Shown: positions 49,490 through 62,035 of the stretch, in pieces
How the letters are laid out: every line of letters begins with the position of its first letter
Position numbering within the stretch: the stretch's first letter is position 1
Assembly: GCF_964340395.1 (NCBI RefSeq)
Contig: NC_135561.1
Location: 1,162,501 to 1,226,500, forward strand
Origin: Glandiceps talaboti
Taxonomy: Eukaryota > Hemichordata > Enteropneusta > Spengelidae
Reading direction: 5' to 3'
Length of the DNA stretch: 64,000 nucleotides
Translations under genes and position numbers: made by a program
The notes under the pieces: generated by a model
What the model was told of the DNA's origin: nothing
Database searches by the model: none
What the model saw: only the letters and a program-made list of their open reading frames with translations

Positions 49490-50285
49490 TAAATTGGCGG
49501 CAACAAATAAATACTACAAAGTGTCTTTGATATGCAGGAAAAAGCTTGAATTTGAAAACTGACCTAGGTCACAGTCAAGGTCAATGTCTCAAGAGACAGT
49601 TGAGTTATGCAATAAATCATGACCATTCACTTCATTGGCCACCAATTCTATATGGTCACCAAAAGTAATGATTAGGTATATTTCCCTTTTTTCTATATTA
49701 CCTTTAGACATGTTTTAATAGAAACTATTCAAACATAAATGACACAAAGTGTCAGCAATATGCAAGAAATTACTTAATTTGATATTTGACCCTGAAGGTC
49801 AAGGTCAAAGTCTTACAAGAAACACCTGAATCTCTATGTATTTAGTTTTTGGGGTATGTAGTAATATATTGATCTGTTACACCAAATATGACCACCATTC
49901 AGTAAAAAAAAGTGATATGACACTATTAGAAAGCAAACCTTGTGTACATTTTTCTTCTTCTATATTACCTGTAGACTGATTTCAAAGAAACTGGCAACAA
50001 ATAAATACTAAAAAGGGTCTGCGATAGGCAAGAAGTGGCTTGATTTTGATAAATGACCCTGAAGGGCGGAGTCAAGGTCAAAGGTCAATGTCTTAAATTA
50101 AAGCTGCACATGATAATATGGGGTAGACACTTGAATGCAGTCTCTATATATTATTTGAGTTATATGGCCACCATTCAGTCAAATTTGCTAAGCTGCAAAA
50201 CAAAATGAGCAAATGTATAACGGATGCACGGACAGATGGACGGACGGAGCCCACTATAACAGTCCCCTCCTTTGGGGACTAAAAA
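49490..50285 (+). mobile_element. Non-autonomous element with AAGGTCAAGGTCA repeats and GGACGGAGCCC end
   Basis: Three diverged units (about 49490, 49740 and 49985) each carry ACAAATAAATACTA or ACATAAATGACAC, AAAG(T/G)GTCT, a GCAAGAA-type block, a TTTGACCCTGAAGGTCAAGG-like block and a GGCCACCATTCAGT-like end. The element closes with GGACGGACGGAGCCCACTAT, the hairpin CCCCTCC-TTT-GGGGA and CTAAAAA. I associate this style with lophotrochozoan non-autonomous elements. There is no coding capacity. Confidence 0.6.
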
Positions 50286-50864
50286 AAACAAAACAAAATT
50301 GTACATGTACTGTATGACAAGACATTAAAGCTTCAACTGTTTCATCAACTCTCCATCCAAAGACCAAATTCATTAATAGCTGTCTCCACTCTTCAACCCA
50401 ATCAAGAATCATAAAATACTTTTGTATTTCATTAATTTCATGTAAATGAGCTGTGATTATATGATCCAGCAACAGCCATGCACACTATAGATTCCAAATA
50501 ATAAAACTATAAAGAGGTCATTTGAACTAGTAGTAGAAAAAGGTGGCTAGTTATAAAATGTCCTGCTACATGGACTCATTTCAGTATCGATAGCTAGATG
50601 TAAGTACTGCGTGTGTTTTTATATATTCATAAATATAACTAGCTGCCTGTTTTCTGTGATTGCCCCACTCAATGTGGCTGGGGTATTTGTGATGTTGTAC
50701 TAATTTGCTACAGTGTCACAAGACTGCAATGGTAGTCCTGTACTGTTGAAAAACTCTTCCATGTAATATTGCAATACTTTAGGTGGATTACATTTTACGT
50801 AATGTAACATTCTTAATTCAATCTCAAATTACAATCAGTGTCAGTCACATGGCCACACAGTGTG

Positions 50865-51055
50865 ATCTTGTGAGTCACATGTCCAGATGTGTAATATTCA
50901 CCTGTCGAAACAGAATTAACATGCAACATTCATGTCTAGACAGAATAACCATGTGACATTCATTGTGCAAACAGAATTAACATGCGACAGTCAAATGTGG
51001 AGACAAAATTAACCATGTGATAGTCACCTGTCCAAACAGAATAAACATGTGTTCA
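50865..51055. repeat. CACATG repeat family C, cluster 1
   Basis: About five units like CACATGTCCAGA...ACAGAATTAACATGTGACA, degenerate. The same family lies at 51900-52085 and 53818-54055. Confidence 0.75.
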
Positions 51056-51059
51056 CTTC

Positions 51060-51320
51060 TGCAAAGCAAATTAGCTGAATTGCACTGTACACAATGTAGC
51101 AGTCTTCCTTCAATGTAGCAAATCAGCTCAATCACATACTATAATGTAACAGCCTTGCTTCAATGTAGCAGACTAGTTAAACTGCATTGTACACAATGTA
51201 ACAGCCTTGCTTCAATGAAGCAGACCGGTCAAACTGCATTGTACATAATGTAGCAGCCTTGCTTCAATGTAACAGATCAGTTAAACTGTATTGTACACAA
51301 TGTAGCAGCCTTGCTATAAA
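51060..51320. repeat. About 64-bp tandem repeat, 4 copies
   Basis: Units contain AATGTAACAGCCTTGCTTCA, ATGTAGCAGA and AACTGCATTGTACACAATG. Confidence 0.85.
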
Positions 51321-51329
51321 AATCTGTAC

Positions 51330-51890
51330 ACTATTTTCTATCCTTCATGACAGCATGGCTGGCCCATTTTTGGGCAATTTGTCTTCTTCAGTATTTTATC
51401 TTGGAAGTATTATAGTTGTACAAAGATGTGTGTGGTGAATATTGTCACACCTGAACAAGTACATTTATCTGACAAGCAAAAATTACATACCATTTGCCAA
51501 AATATATAATAATAACTACAATACAATATTTTACAATATCACAATCATTTGTTTGCAAAAGTAAATGATAAAATAGTTAAGCTCTGTTAGAGCAATGACT
51601 TTACTGTGGGTTAAAAATTACACTAAGAACCATTCTTTTTTCACTTCCTACAATACTTCTGCTGCAAGTGTTCTCTTTACATAGAGAGACACCTTAGAGG
51701 GTACAAGCAGCTGGGCTGTAATGGCAAGCATCCATTCCAATCATGTAATTTCATTGAGTTTAAATGCCAACACATTAAACACAAACAACTTGAAAAATTG
51801 ATTACTGACATAAATATGAGCTTCGCTGCCATGAAAATATCTCGCTGTGGTACATCTTTTAACAATTATTGGCATAACAGTTCCATGTCA
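51330..51890. other. No supported gene
   Basis: AT-rich sequence downstream of IRS; nothing was recognised. Confidence 0.5.
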
Positions 51891-51899
51891 GATTAAAAT

Positions 51900-52085
51900 T
51901 GCTATCACAGCCACATGTCCAGACAGAATATCCACATGACATTCACATGTTGAGACTGCATAACCATGTGGCAGTCACATATCCAGACAAAATAACCATG
52001 TGACATTCACATGTCCAGACAGAATTACCATGTGACATTCACATGGCTAGACAGAATAACCACATGGCAGTCATGTCTCTTGACA
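51900..52085. repeat. CACATG repeat family C, cluster 2
   Basis: Five units of CACATGTCCAGACAGAATAA followed by CCATGTGACATT. Confidence 0.85.
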
Positions 52086-52099
52086 AGAATACTGTGAGA

Positions 52100-53810
52100 T
52101 AAGTTCATTTCCAAATTTGCCACCATTAATATGATATTCCTGTGTCAAGACACTAATCTTACCAATGTACAAATTCCTTTGTGAACTTCAGTTCCTGGGT
52201 TTTCTCATAACACATGAGATGAAATGATGCAGAATTCTGTCAGTTTACAATTATATGTTTTACATGTCCACTGACAATGTCTTATTATGTCAGACATTTC
52301 ATTAGTTAACTTCCACAGCAATTGATAATTTGTAATGTGTAAAAAGTAATACAGATAATTTGTGAAAATGTTAATCAGCTGCCAACTGAGCAAAGCAATA
52401 AATGGTTTATTTTATATATCTTTTTTTTTTGGAGGTAGTTTGAAATTTCTATTTCCCAACAATACACTAAATACTCTCGTAGGGAACTCCTGTATCTGTT
52501 TACTATGTTGTGGTCGTGTCAATTGTGTGGGCAAGGCCTGGTACTTCCATTTGACCTTTCATATTTGACACATCCTCATTCACGAAAAAAATTACTCACA
52601 ATACACTTATTAAAATAACAAAACACTAAATGTAAAGTACTGTCATCATAGCAAAATGATGGAATCATCTCACATTTCTAGTGGATGCTGTGATCACTCC
52701 ATTGTGACAAAAACAATATTGTAGTTTGTGGCCAAAGGGGCAACCATTGATAAATATTTCTAACTAGTCATTCTGCTCGCAACATTCACATCTTCTATCA
52801 ATTTGAAGTGAAGTATTATATCTTTCCTAAATGTAGAACACCTAGTCAACAATCTTAAATAGATAGAAGAAATTAAAGCACATAATCTAGGAAATTCATT
52901 TAAGTCAGTGCAAATTCTAACACAATACATCATCACTTTTCAATTTCTACTTCAATTCATTTCCATACACTGACAAATTTGCACACTTAAGGGTGAATAT
53001 TATATATTTATATATATATAAGTCAGATTTTTTTGGAGTTTTTATATTATATTTTTTTATGTCTGAGATAAGAGTCCCATGTAGTTTTTTACTGGAAAGC
53101 CATGATACACATTGAAATACATAACACATATTTGTATGGAAACACTTGATGACTTGACTAGTGTGAGGAAAGTACTTATAACTATGCAGCCAGCCTGATG
53201 TAGCAAGATGCACAAGTTAAAGTATAATTTACCTAAAATAATAAAATATACTCTTTTTTGGATTTTGTGGTCAGAATGAATGACTATGCAGCACAACTGA
53301 CAGTTAGGAAACATGATAATGCCTTGTGACCTGTTTGTATATCATAGCCTAGGCACTGTGATTCACATGAATATATCTTGTCTGTGTTTCTGTTAATGTG
53401 GTGGTGGTGGTGGTAGCATGGAGTGGGGGGGGGGGGTATTTTAAAACATTTTACAATAGTTCAGACTTCTCACCAAATTATGGTACAAGGTATGGAAATC
53501 TACGTTTTATCTTATTTTCCTTTGAAGATCCTTGAGTTCTACCAAAAAATGGTACAAGATATTAAATCTGCATTTTTACAACATTTCCACTCAATGTTCC
53601 CCACATTCCTAAACCTTATCAACAACACAGCTTGTATACACTGACTGATATGTACAGCAAGAGAGCTGAGAAATGTTGTTCTTATTGTCCAGTTGAAATA
53701 CTGAAATTTGTCATTCTCTTGCTCTAAATGTTAAACCTTGTTTAAAGTGACTGACAGACGATTCATCATTCCTAAGGTGCTAGAATAAGCAAGTTAAGAC
53801 AGATATCTGA
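52100..53810. other. No supported gene; contains GGT and G runs
   Basis: AT-rich sequence with (TGG)n and a 10-G run at 53398-53436. Short open frames on both strands show no coding signs. Confidence 0.5.
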
Positions 53811-53817
53811 ACTCCTC

Positions 53818-54055
53818 CTGCAGTCACATGTCCACACAGAATGACCAAGTGACATTCACATGGTCATACAGAATAACCATTTGAAATTCACAAGCCCAGA
53901 CAGAGTAACCATGTGACATTCACATGTCCAGACAGAATAACCATGTGATATCCACATGTCCTGACAGAATTAACATGACATTCACATGTCCAGACAGAAT
54001 TAGCATGTGATATTCACTTATCAAGACACAATAACTATGTGACATTCACATGAGG
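53818..54055. repeat. CACATG repeat family C, cluster 3
   Basis: Seven units of CACATGTCCAGACAGAATAA then CCATGTGACATT, about 35 bp apart. Confidence 0.88.
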
Positions 54056-54059
54056 GAAG

Positions 54060-54500
54060 AAAAGCCAAGCATTGCTAACACAGATTATTGAAGTAAGGGA
54101 TGGATGACTAAACAGTGGAGAATACAAAACACACAGAATAAAAGAATACAAAACACACAGAATAAAACTGTTTTCTGAGTAAGTTCAAGAAACAATCCCA
54201 TGAAATGTCAAGATAATTGCAATAAGCAAGGGATCTCTTAGATCTCTTGTCCTTTGTTGCTATCAAAGTTTAAGCATTCACCGCAATACAGTGTGTAGGT
54301 GCATCTTTTCATACATTTGACCTCAAAAAAAAATTGTCAAGAAAGTTGTTTGGTAGGTTCAATGACAGATCAATACGATATTTTTTATACGTCACCATGA
54401 AATGTTCTACAATGTTCTACAAACAGATGTCCGATATGATCTTGAATTCTTCCAAAGTGGTTTTAAAAGAATATTTTAGATCATGAAACAAATCCATTGT
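54060..54500. other. Sequence beyond the candidate IRS poly(A) site
   Basis: AT-rich, with a short duplication of GAATACAAAACACACAGAAT (54119-54165). No gene was seen. Confidence 0.5.
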
Positions 54501-54505
54501 TTATT
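54500..54505 (-). terminator. Candidate IRS polyadenylation signal AATAAA
   Basis: This is the first AATAAA found on the minus strand downstream of the IRS stop codon, about 710 nt away. If used, the 3' UTR would be roughly 0.73 kb and would consist largely of the tandem repeat at 54530-55135. Other AATAAA copies occur further downstream (for example near 52405), so this is only the nearest candidate. Confidence 0.35.
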
Positions 54506-54529
54506 GTCTGTGTGTGGTAACTGTATTAG

Positions 54530-55135
54530 ACAGATCAGTACAGATCTCCATACAGCTACAATCATAATTTGTACAGTCAGATCGATACAGACCTTCACAC
54601 AATCACCAGTAATTTGTACAGACAGCTAGTAAAGCTGTCACAATTACAATGGTAACTTGTACATATACTTAACCAAAGATCCTTCATTCACAGACCAGCA
54701 CAGATCTCATTTCAAGTACTTTGTACAGACAGATCAGTACAGATCTCCATTCAAGTAAAATAGTAATTTGTAGACAGATCTCCGTTCAAGTAAAATAACA
54801 TTTTGTACAGACAGATCAGTACAGATCTCCGTTCATGTAAAATAGTAGTTTGTGGTCAGATCCATACAGATCTCCACACAGCTATACTAGTAATTTGTAC
54901 AGACAGATCAGTACAGATATCCGTTCAGTAATTTGCAGAGACAGATCAGTACAGATCTCCACACAGCTATACTAGTAATTTGTACAGACAGATCAGTACA
55001 GATCTCCGTTCAGTAATTTGCAGAGACAGATCAGTACAGATCTCAGTTCAGTAATTTGCAGAGACAGATCAGTACAGATCTCCACACAGCTATACTAGTA
55101 ATCTGTAGACAGATCAGTACAGCTATCCATACAGC
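54530..55135. repeat. GATCAGTACAGATCTCC tandem array in the presumed IRS 3' UTR
   Basis: About ten units of 42-62 bp containing ACAGACAGATCAGTACAGAT and CTCC(A/G), with CACACAGCTATACTAGTAAT or GTTCAAGTAAAATAGTA linkers and AATTTGTACAG. The core AGATCAGTACAGATCT contains short palindromes. It lies 80-690 nt downstream of the IRS stop, before the first AATAAA. Confidence 0.88.
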
Positions 55136-55214
55136 TATGATTGCTTGTCAAGATAGAGATAGGGTCACTGAGGATTTTATACATAGAAATGTCATATAAA
55201 CCTGTAGAGACATG

Positions 55215-56428
55215 TCAAAATCTACTCTCTCTAATATTTTCTGAAATATTCTTCAGTACTTCTGACTTTTTAAAGTCAATACTAGCATAGTTACTCTCAG
55301 ACTTATCATCACTGTCAGAAGTACTTCGTAAGGGTGACCGTGGAGACCTTGGTGATCGTGGTGAGCGACTTTGTCCATTGTCATCGGGTTCCTCACTTGG
55401 ACCCAGATCTAAGGCGATATAGTTCAATTGTGAAGGTGCTGTCTCTGCTTCAGCACCAGACTGCTGTGTTGCAGCTCGCAAAGTCTCAGAACTCAATGCA
55501 GTTGTGGTAGAAGTTGGTAACTGTAGATTAAGATAATCGCCAGCAGCTGAACTATGTGACAAATTACTACTAACTGAGGCAGGACTAGACTGAGCTTCGT
55601 TTGGCTGTGCAGAAGGCATTTTCTTTGGCTTATGATCACTTCCAACATTTGGCTGTGAAGTTGTAGAGCTTTGCCTTAATGCATCTTTCGTTCCAACCTC
55701 CACATTCATATATTCTTGGTATTGCGATATCTTCTTATTACTTTTTGGCATTCTGGGTGACAAGCTTGGAGAAATTTTTGGAGAAATCTTTGGAGATTTC
55801 TTTAATTTGGAATCTTCATATTGAATATTGACGTATGGCCTGTCATCTGATGGAAGAGGTAGTCTATGGGGTCTTGGTGATCGTCCTCCACATTGTTGTG
55901 AGTTAGGACTTGTTGAGGTGTGTAGTAGTGCCTTTTGAACTTTACTTATGTCCATTTCTGCATAATCACCACCAGCATTAGCAACCTGACTTGATAAATT
56001 AATATTCATATATTCATGTTTGGTTGCTGCAGGTAGAGACGATGACAGATGTTTGGTTAATAGAGGTACAGGTGATGTATTTGATGGTTTGGATGAAACA
56101 GCTTGCTGTTTGGATGAAACAGCTTGCTGTTTTGTTAACAGTGATACAGATGATAATGTCCGCTGTTCAGCTGATGATGGCTGATTAGCTACATCCACAA
56201 GCCCTGATTTCTGGGAGGATTTAGTCGTATAAGTCATTGGCATGTAAGTATCAACTGCTTTCTCAGAGGTTTGGGATGTTCCAGTTGGATACACGACTTT
56301 AGGTCGGATCTCCACATTAGCATATCCCGGGGATTTGGCAACATTTGGCAGCGGTAAGGCAGTTGTTTTTTCTGGTGTGAAACTCATATATGAATCCACT
56401 TCCACAGAGCTGCTGTGACCTCCAACTT
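55215..56428 (-). CDS. IRS1: Insulin receptor substrate, last coding exon (C-terminal docking tail)
   Basis: This terminal exon encodes 403 residues plus a split Glu codon and ends at a TGA whose complement is at 55215-55217. The acceptor is TTTATTTCAG before 56428, phase 1. IRS proteins are cytoplasmic scaffolds that insulin/IGF receptors phosphorylate on tyrosine so that SH2 proteins can dock. In order, the tail shows YMSF, YANV, YMPM, YMNI, YAEM, YVNI, YMNV and YLNL. Then come YIALDL (Tyr 68 residues from the end) and YASIDF (Tyr 24 from the end). The last pair matches the two C-terminal SHP2 sites of vertebrate IRS1. YxxM motifs suit PI3K p85 and YxN motifs suit Grb2; that is family knowledge. 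Ser-Pro runs (KISPKISPSLSP and SPRSPRSPRSP) are likely proline-directed kinase targets. A 7-residue KQQAVSS direct duplication comes from a 21-bp coding repeat near 56090-56130. The family call is firm; orthology to a particular vertebrate IRS paralogue is not implied. Confidence 0.95.
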
Positions 56429-57589
56429 CTGAAATAAACCATAACATAAGATTGATATATCTATATATTCATATTTTTTGTTTATACGCCTAACAAATCT
56501 TAGAAAGGGAAGTGATACAATTCCCCTGGACAAATAACTGGGCTTGATACCATTCCCCTAACACTGTTTTCACATCAAGAAAAATAATAGCAAGAGATAT
56601 AATTCCCTATCTCTGAGTCTCCAAATTAAGACAAAAAATGGGAAAGAATACAATTCCCTAAACACTCTAGGTGATTTGGAATCAAAATGCAACTGTGTGT
56701 ACAATTAACAATTTTAATTATGTAGTTACATAGTAAAGCTATCACGATAATAGAGCCTGCAGTCAGTCAGTGGCTAGACTTGTTAACACGTATAATGACA
56801 TTCCTCTTTCACATCCTCTTTCATACATTTTCATTTTGAAATAGAATGTAGATAATTTCAGTTTCCACAAAAATTTAAGTGGTGATCCCTCAATTTTCTT
56901 TACTGATTGGAACTGAGAATACGTTGGCGTTTACTTGAACAAAGTAACAGCAAAAGGTTATTAAGGCATCTATTTCTGAGGTGTATACTAAGGGAATGTT
57001 CATTTTTTATGGCTGGGGTGGGCCAGCAAGTACTTGAATGTGTTGTTCTAAAATAGGCTAACCCCCCTGTAAGCCTATCTCAAAACAAACTAACAAATGA
57101 AGAAATTGCAATGCCCCAGATCAGTTCAGAGTCCATAAGAGACATCTTTTACAGACAGATGTGGGTTTTGTAAGGCAAAATGTAAGGCAAAGTTCACCTT
57201 TAACCTGTACTTGGAGATACTAAGCCAACAGGGCCTTTCCCAAAGTTGTTTTTATATTCGTCATGTCAGTGTAGGTCGTATCTGCTATACAACTGTATAT
57301 ACTGCACTGACATGATGATTTGTCTTTGATCACCACTAAAATCTGTTACACTTCTGTCAGGTTGATTTACTTTTCTGAGTAAATGTTATGTTTTTCAATT
57401 ACCATAAATCCAGATTGTTGTTGCAACTACTCATATGAAATATACTTTGATCGTTAATGTTTTTCTATCAAGACCGATCTTAATGACATGAATATTATCC
57501 TCAAGAGCTATTTACAACAGCACGTAGACATAGAAACACATATAAGTAAGTAGGATTTATTATCCCATGGGTGGTAATTATAATAGCCT

Positions 57590-58240
57590 ATTAAAATGTG
57601 TCAAAAACTGTGTGTTCAGAATAAAAACACTGCAGCAAATTTCAAGGTACAACTTCATCTCCCAGGTTGCTAGTGTATATATGTTATGCACAGATAGACA
57701 TACAACTACACTTTGTATTTGTATTTGTATTGCTTCTATGACCTCCATGGTTATTAGCAGGTATATTCCATACCAGGATAGAGGCACAACTAAACTTTCT
57801 GTATTTTTCATTTCATGTATAATCTCCTAAGCTGCTAGTGTGCATACACCTAGTCAGGACAGAGGCACAACTAAACTTTCTGTATTTTTATTCCATGTAT
57901 TATCTCCTGGGCTGCTAGAGTGCATACACCTAGCAAGGATAGAGGCACAACTACACTTTCTGTATTTTTCATTCCATGTATAATCTCCCAGGCTGCTAGC
58001 TATACCCCTTGCGAGGACAGAAGCATGACTATATTTTTGTATTTTTTAAGCCTCATCTGACATCTTTGGTTGTTAAATGTCTATATTCAATACAAGAACA
58101 GACACACAACTTGACTCTTTTGTATCATTTACTCTTTGTATAACATCACTGTGTATAACTTCCCCGGTTGCTAGTGTGTGTAAGCCATGTAAAGATAGTG
58201 ATAGAACATTTTTTGTACTTATATTTTATGCATGTATGAG
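57590..58240. repeat. About 100-bp tandem family in IRS last intron
   Basis: About six units with TAATCTCC(T/C)(A/G)GCTGCTAGTG, a TGCATACACCTAG-like block, GACAGAGGCACAACTA and ACTTTCTGTATTTTTCATTC. The outer copies are more diverged. Confidence 0.8.
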
Positions 58241-60114
58241 CTCCCTAATGTGAGTATAAATATACCATGAGCTATATTAAGTGCCATATCCTCTGATTCA
58301 TTTCCTACTAGTCATAATCAGTACCAGACCTATAACACTGGAAATTAACATGCCCGATAGCGATATCTGTTTTTTGCCTCTAAGATGCACACATCGGTAT
58401 TTGGGAATTATGAATAGCTTTCCCTATGAGACCCGGAATGACGTCTACTTGACAATCAGATTATCCCAAACTTCTGTACCCACAGGAAAGGACATTAATT
58501 CTTTGGATGAACATCCAGATAAACAGATTTAAAGCATAGGGTGGCTGCAAGCAACGGAAGTTTGCTATGTGATCAAATGCGAGACAATTTCTGGTATCAT
58601 TTGCAATATCATGAGAACTGAATTTAAACCCACTTGGGCAAATGAATATATTTCCATACTCTTCTTGGAGTGACATGAATACTATACACGACAGTAATGA
58701 TTGCCACTTATATGTATCTGTACTCACACATTCTCTGTAATGATCTTTGAATCACTGATAAAAGACATGTTTTACACACTGCAGCTGGGAGGTTTTTAAT
58801 TTCTACATAAGTCGTGATTTGACATGAATAGGTGAAAGATGTTGACAGGATGCATACCACTGAATGAACATATAGAAGAGAAGTACAATGTCCACCATAA
58901 TGGCTACACTAAATGGAATTATAATGTCTGAAATGGTCACATAGAAATCAACCATACTGTCCTATTTCATTGTGTGCGTTTGGCCCAGCTGTGGGACCAA
59001 CTTGCTAACAGATCAATATTGTGGTCAAACAATGGCACACACACAGTGAAGCTTGAAGGAACACAGAGCCTACACAGGAATACTAGAAATAATATTTCAA
59101 ATCCCAGATGGCGTTGTGAATCCAATTTGTCATCTCGTTAACATTGCCATGGCAACCATGAATATGTTATGAACCCATACAGCAATAACTCTGAATTAAG
59201 ATGGCTGATGTTATTAATGATAACACTTGGCTCATCACGACTCACATTGATAATGAGTCACAAACTTTTCAATCATCTTACTTTTGTATGTACGACAATA
59301 CACAAATCTATCACTTTATCATCATATCCTAAATTTACCACTGGCCCTTTGTTTGGTCAAATTGGAAATTACAGTGGCTCCACAGAATCTATATCACACA
59401 CAACCATAAAAGTCATTAAACAGTAAACTAATACTACTATCACATTACAGGGATCAGTGTCGACTCTAGTACATATAAGTCGTAAACTGATATGCTGGTT
59501 TGGGGCTGTATTCATGTTTATGAAATATGCTACCCACTTCACAGACTTATATGGACATGGGGATTTATGCATCATGGCATCAACTGGTTCCAGAATCAGC
59601 CTAAATACATTCACATTCTACAGTTAAACTTAATACTCCCAATTTCACCCCCACACCCATCTTCATTGGGGCTAACCTTTTCTGACCCTTGGCCGACTTA
59701 AACTGTTCTACATTGCCAGACAATGTTTTTAATTTTAATTTTAACCATAATCCAACATTGGCCTTTGAATCTGATAATTTTTTCTGACAACGGTGACAGA
59801 TCCAATTAATGTAAAAACTCCATGGCAACAGGTTTTTTGATCTACATAATTGTCAACTTTCCATCTAAAGCTGATAATGATATCTCTGAGAGGTGTTATC
59901 TTCATTATTTACTCTAATTATTTCCCAGGACAGTTGAGTCATTTTGTGTTCTGCTTGACTGCTTGTACATGTCTATCACATATTGACTGTGGTGTTATCT
60001 CATAAAATCTTTGATGTAGGTCTTTCTTTGGCATTGTAGTGCTCATTACAATAGGTGTCAAGACTAATTAAAAACACTGGTCTTAGCAGATCTGGTGGTA
60101 GAAAATGTTCTGAA

Positions 60115-60315
60115 CTGAACCATCCCACATCCCCATCCCAACCTTCCCTTTCCCATCCCCCCACCCCATCTCATCCCCCCCATCTCATTCCCCATCCCCA
60201 CCCCATCTCATTCCCCCCCCCCCCATCTCATCCCCCCCCCCCCGTCTCATTCCCCATCCCCAAACCATCTCATCCCCCCCCCCCCACCATCTCATTCCCC
60301 ATCCCCAAACCATCC
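60115..60315. repeat. C-rich pyrimidine tract
   Basis: Irregular repeats of CCCCATCTCATTCC with C-runs of up to about 13, in the IRS last intron. Confidence 0.93.
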
Positions 60316-60429
60316 CACTGTGTATGTCAACTGTATAGTGAGATATCAATACTGTAAACCTGGACATTTTCACAACAGACTTATTTTTGCTTATATCAGA
60401 GGGAAAAAATATAAAAAACAAGTAGTGAC

Positions 60430-61005
60430 TAAAATGTATTCTTGTACATGAACACAATGTACCAGTCTGGTAATTAGTAAAAATAAGTAGTGACTAAAAT
60501 ACCTTCTTCTATATGAACACAATGTACCAGTCTGGTAATTAATAAAAATAAATAGTGACTAAAATGCCTTCTTGTACATGAACACAATGAACCAGTCTAG
60601 TAATTAGTAAGTGACTAACTTGCCTTCTTGTACATGAACACAATGTACCAGTCTGGTAATTAGTAAAAATAAGTAGTGACTAAAATGCCTTCTTGTATAT
60701 GAACACAATGTACCAGTCTGGTAATTAGTAAAAATAAGTAGTGACTAAAATGCCTTCCTGTATATGAACGCAATGTACCAGTCTGGTAATTAGTAAAAAT
60801 AAGTAGTGACTAAAATGCCTTTTTGTATATGAACACAATGTACCAGTCTGGTAATTAGTAAAAATAAGTAGTGACTAAAATGCCTTCTTGTACATGAACA
60901 CAATGTACCAGTCTAGTAATTATTAAGTGACTAAAATGCCTTCTTGTACATGAACACAATGAACCAGTCTAGTAATTAGTAAGTGACTAAAATGCCTTCT
61001 AGTCA
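60430..61005. repeat. 65-bp tandem array, about 9 units
   Basis: Units of AGTGACTAAAATGCCTTCTT, GTACATGAACACAATGTACC, AGTCTGGTAATTAGT and AAAAATAA. Some units lack the last 10 bp. It ends about 140 bp before exon 61145-61312. Confidence 0.95.
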
Positions 61006-61144
61006 GACGAAGACACACTACTCCAAACGATACAAACACATTAAACAATATATCTACAAAACGCATAATTATAGTACACATTTGTTTTATATGCTAATGA
61101 TCTATCATATGTATTTCAAACAAAATTAACAAGTCTGATGTTAC

Positions 61145-61312
61145 CTGTTTTTGGTAATGCACTAGCAACTGGTGCCATATCCATGTACCCTTCATCCTGA
61201 GTGGGCTTTTTGGTTTTATTTAACTGTCCTTCCTTCTGATTGGTTGTTGTGTCATTGTTTGGACAGGTGGTTTGGATCGTAGGACTCATTGACATATATG
61301 AATCTAGATCAC
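61145..61312 (-). CDS. IRS1: Insulin receptor substrate, internal exon with YMSM and YMDM
   Basis: This 168-nt exon is bounded by an acceptor (ACATATACAG before 61312) and a donor (AAAACAG|GTAACA at 61145/61144). Both ends are phase 1, so it can be skipped without a frameshift. It encodes DLDSYMSMSPTIQTT and, near its end, QDEGYMDMAPVASALPKT. YMSMSP and YMDMAP are canonical IRS YxxM PI3K-docking motifs in their usual context (acidic residue or Gly before the Tyr, Ser-Pro after). Its last G plus the first AA of exon 55215-56428 form the Glu codon, which confirms the join. Between the motifs is a low-complexity linker rich in Thr, Asn and Lys. Confidence 0.92.
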
Positions 61313-61344
61313 CTGTATATGTACAAGGATATATTTAGAGACGT

Positions 61345-62035
61345 AGATGGGTGTATATACTGTATATTTACCTTCTGATGGTGTATTCTTATGGGTGTAT
61401 ATACTGTATATTTACCTTCTGATGGTGTATTCTTATGGGTGTGTATACTGTATATTTACCTTCTGATGGTGTATTCTTATGGGTGTATATACTGTATATT
61501 TACCTTCTGATGGTGTATTCTTATGGGTGTATATACTGTATATTTACCTTCTGATGGTGTATTCTTATGGGTGTATATACTGTATATTTACCTTCTGATG
61601 GTGTATTCTTATGGGTGTATATACTGTATATTTACCTTCTGATGGTGTGTTCTTATGGGTGTATATACTGTATATTTACCTTCTGATGGTGTATTCTTAT
61701 GGGTGTATATACTGTATATTTACCTTCTGATGGTGTGTTCTTATGGGTGTATATACTGTATATTTACCTTCTGATGGTGTGTTCTTATGGGTGTATATAC
61801 TGTATATTTACCTTCTGATGGTGTGTTCTTATGGGTGTATATACTGTATATTTACCTTCTGATGGTGTGTTCTTATGTGTGTATACACTGTATATATACC
61901 TGCTCATGGAGTGTTCTTATGGGTGTATTAATTAACTGTATATTTACCTGTTGATGGTATGTTCTTATGGATGTATAAACTGCATATATACCTGCTCATG
62001 GAGTGTTCTTATGGGTGTATAAATTGTATATTTAC
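61345..62035 (-). repeat. 44-bp array seeded by an IRS splice donor, about 15 units
   Basis: Read on the minus strand, the true junction is AACACTCCAGCAGCAGCAG|GTAAATATAC. Each following unit repeats it as ACACCATCAGAAG|GTAAATATACAG or AACACTCCATGAGCAG|GTATAT, then about 20 bp ending CCCATAAGAA. The period is 44 bp. Units nearest the exon are the most divergent, and those at 61354-61880 are nearly identical. Each carries a donor-like site and an acceptor-like ATACAG. Confidence 0.9.

Larger units (their letters stand above)
56429..61144 (-). other. IRS last intron (4.7 kb), no exon seen
   Basis: The phase-1 donor and acceptor on either side join directly in frame, so no extra coding exon is required, and none was recognised by eye. 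The intron holds diverged short repeats at 56490-56670, a roughly 100-bp tandem family at 57590-58240, a C-rich tract at 60115-60315 and a 65-bp array at 60430-61005. The rest (56670-57590 and 58250-60115) is unremarkable AT-rich sequence with no supported gene. Confidence 0.8.
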
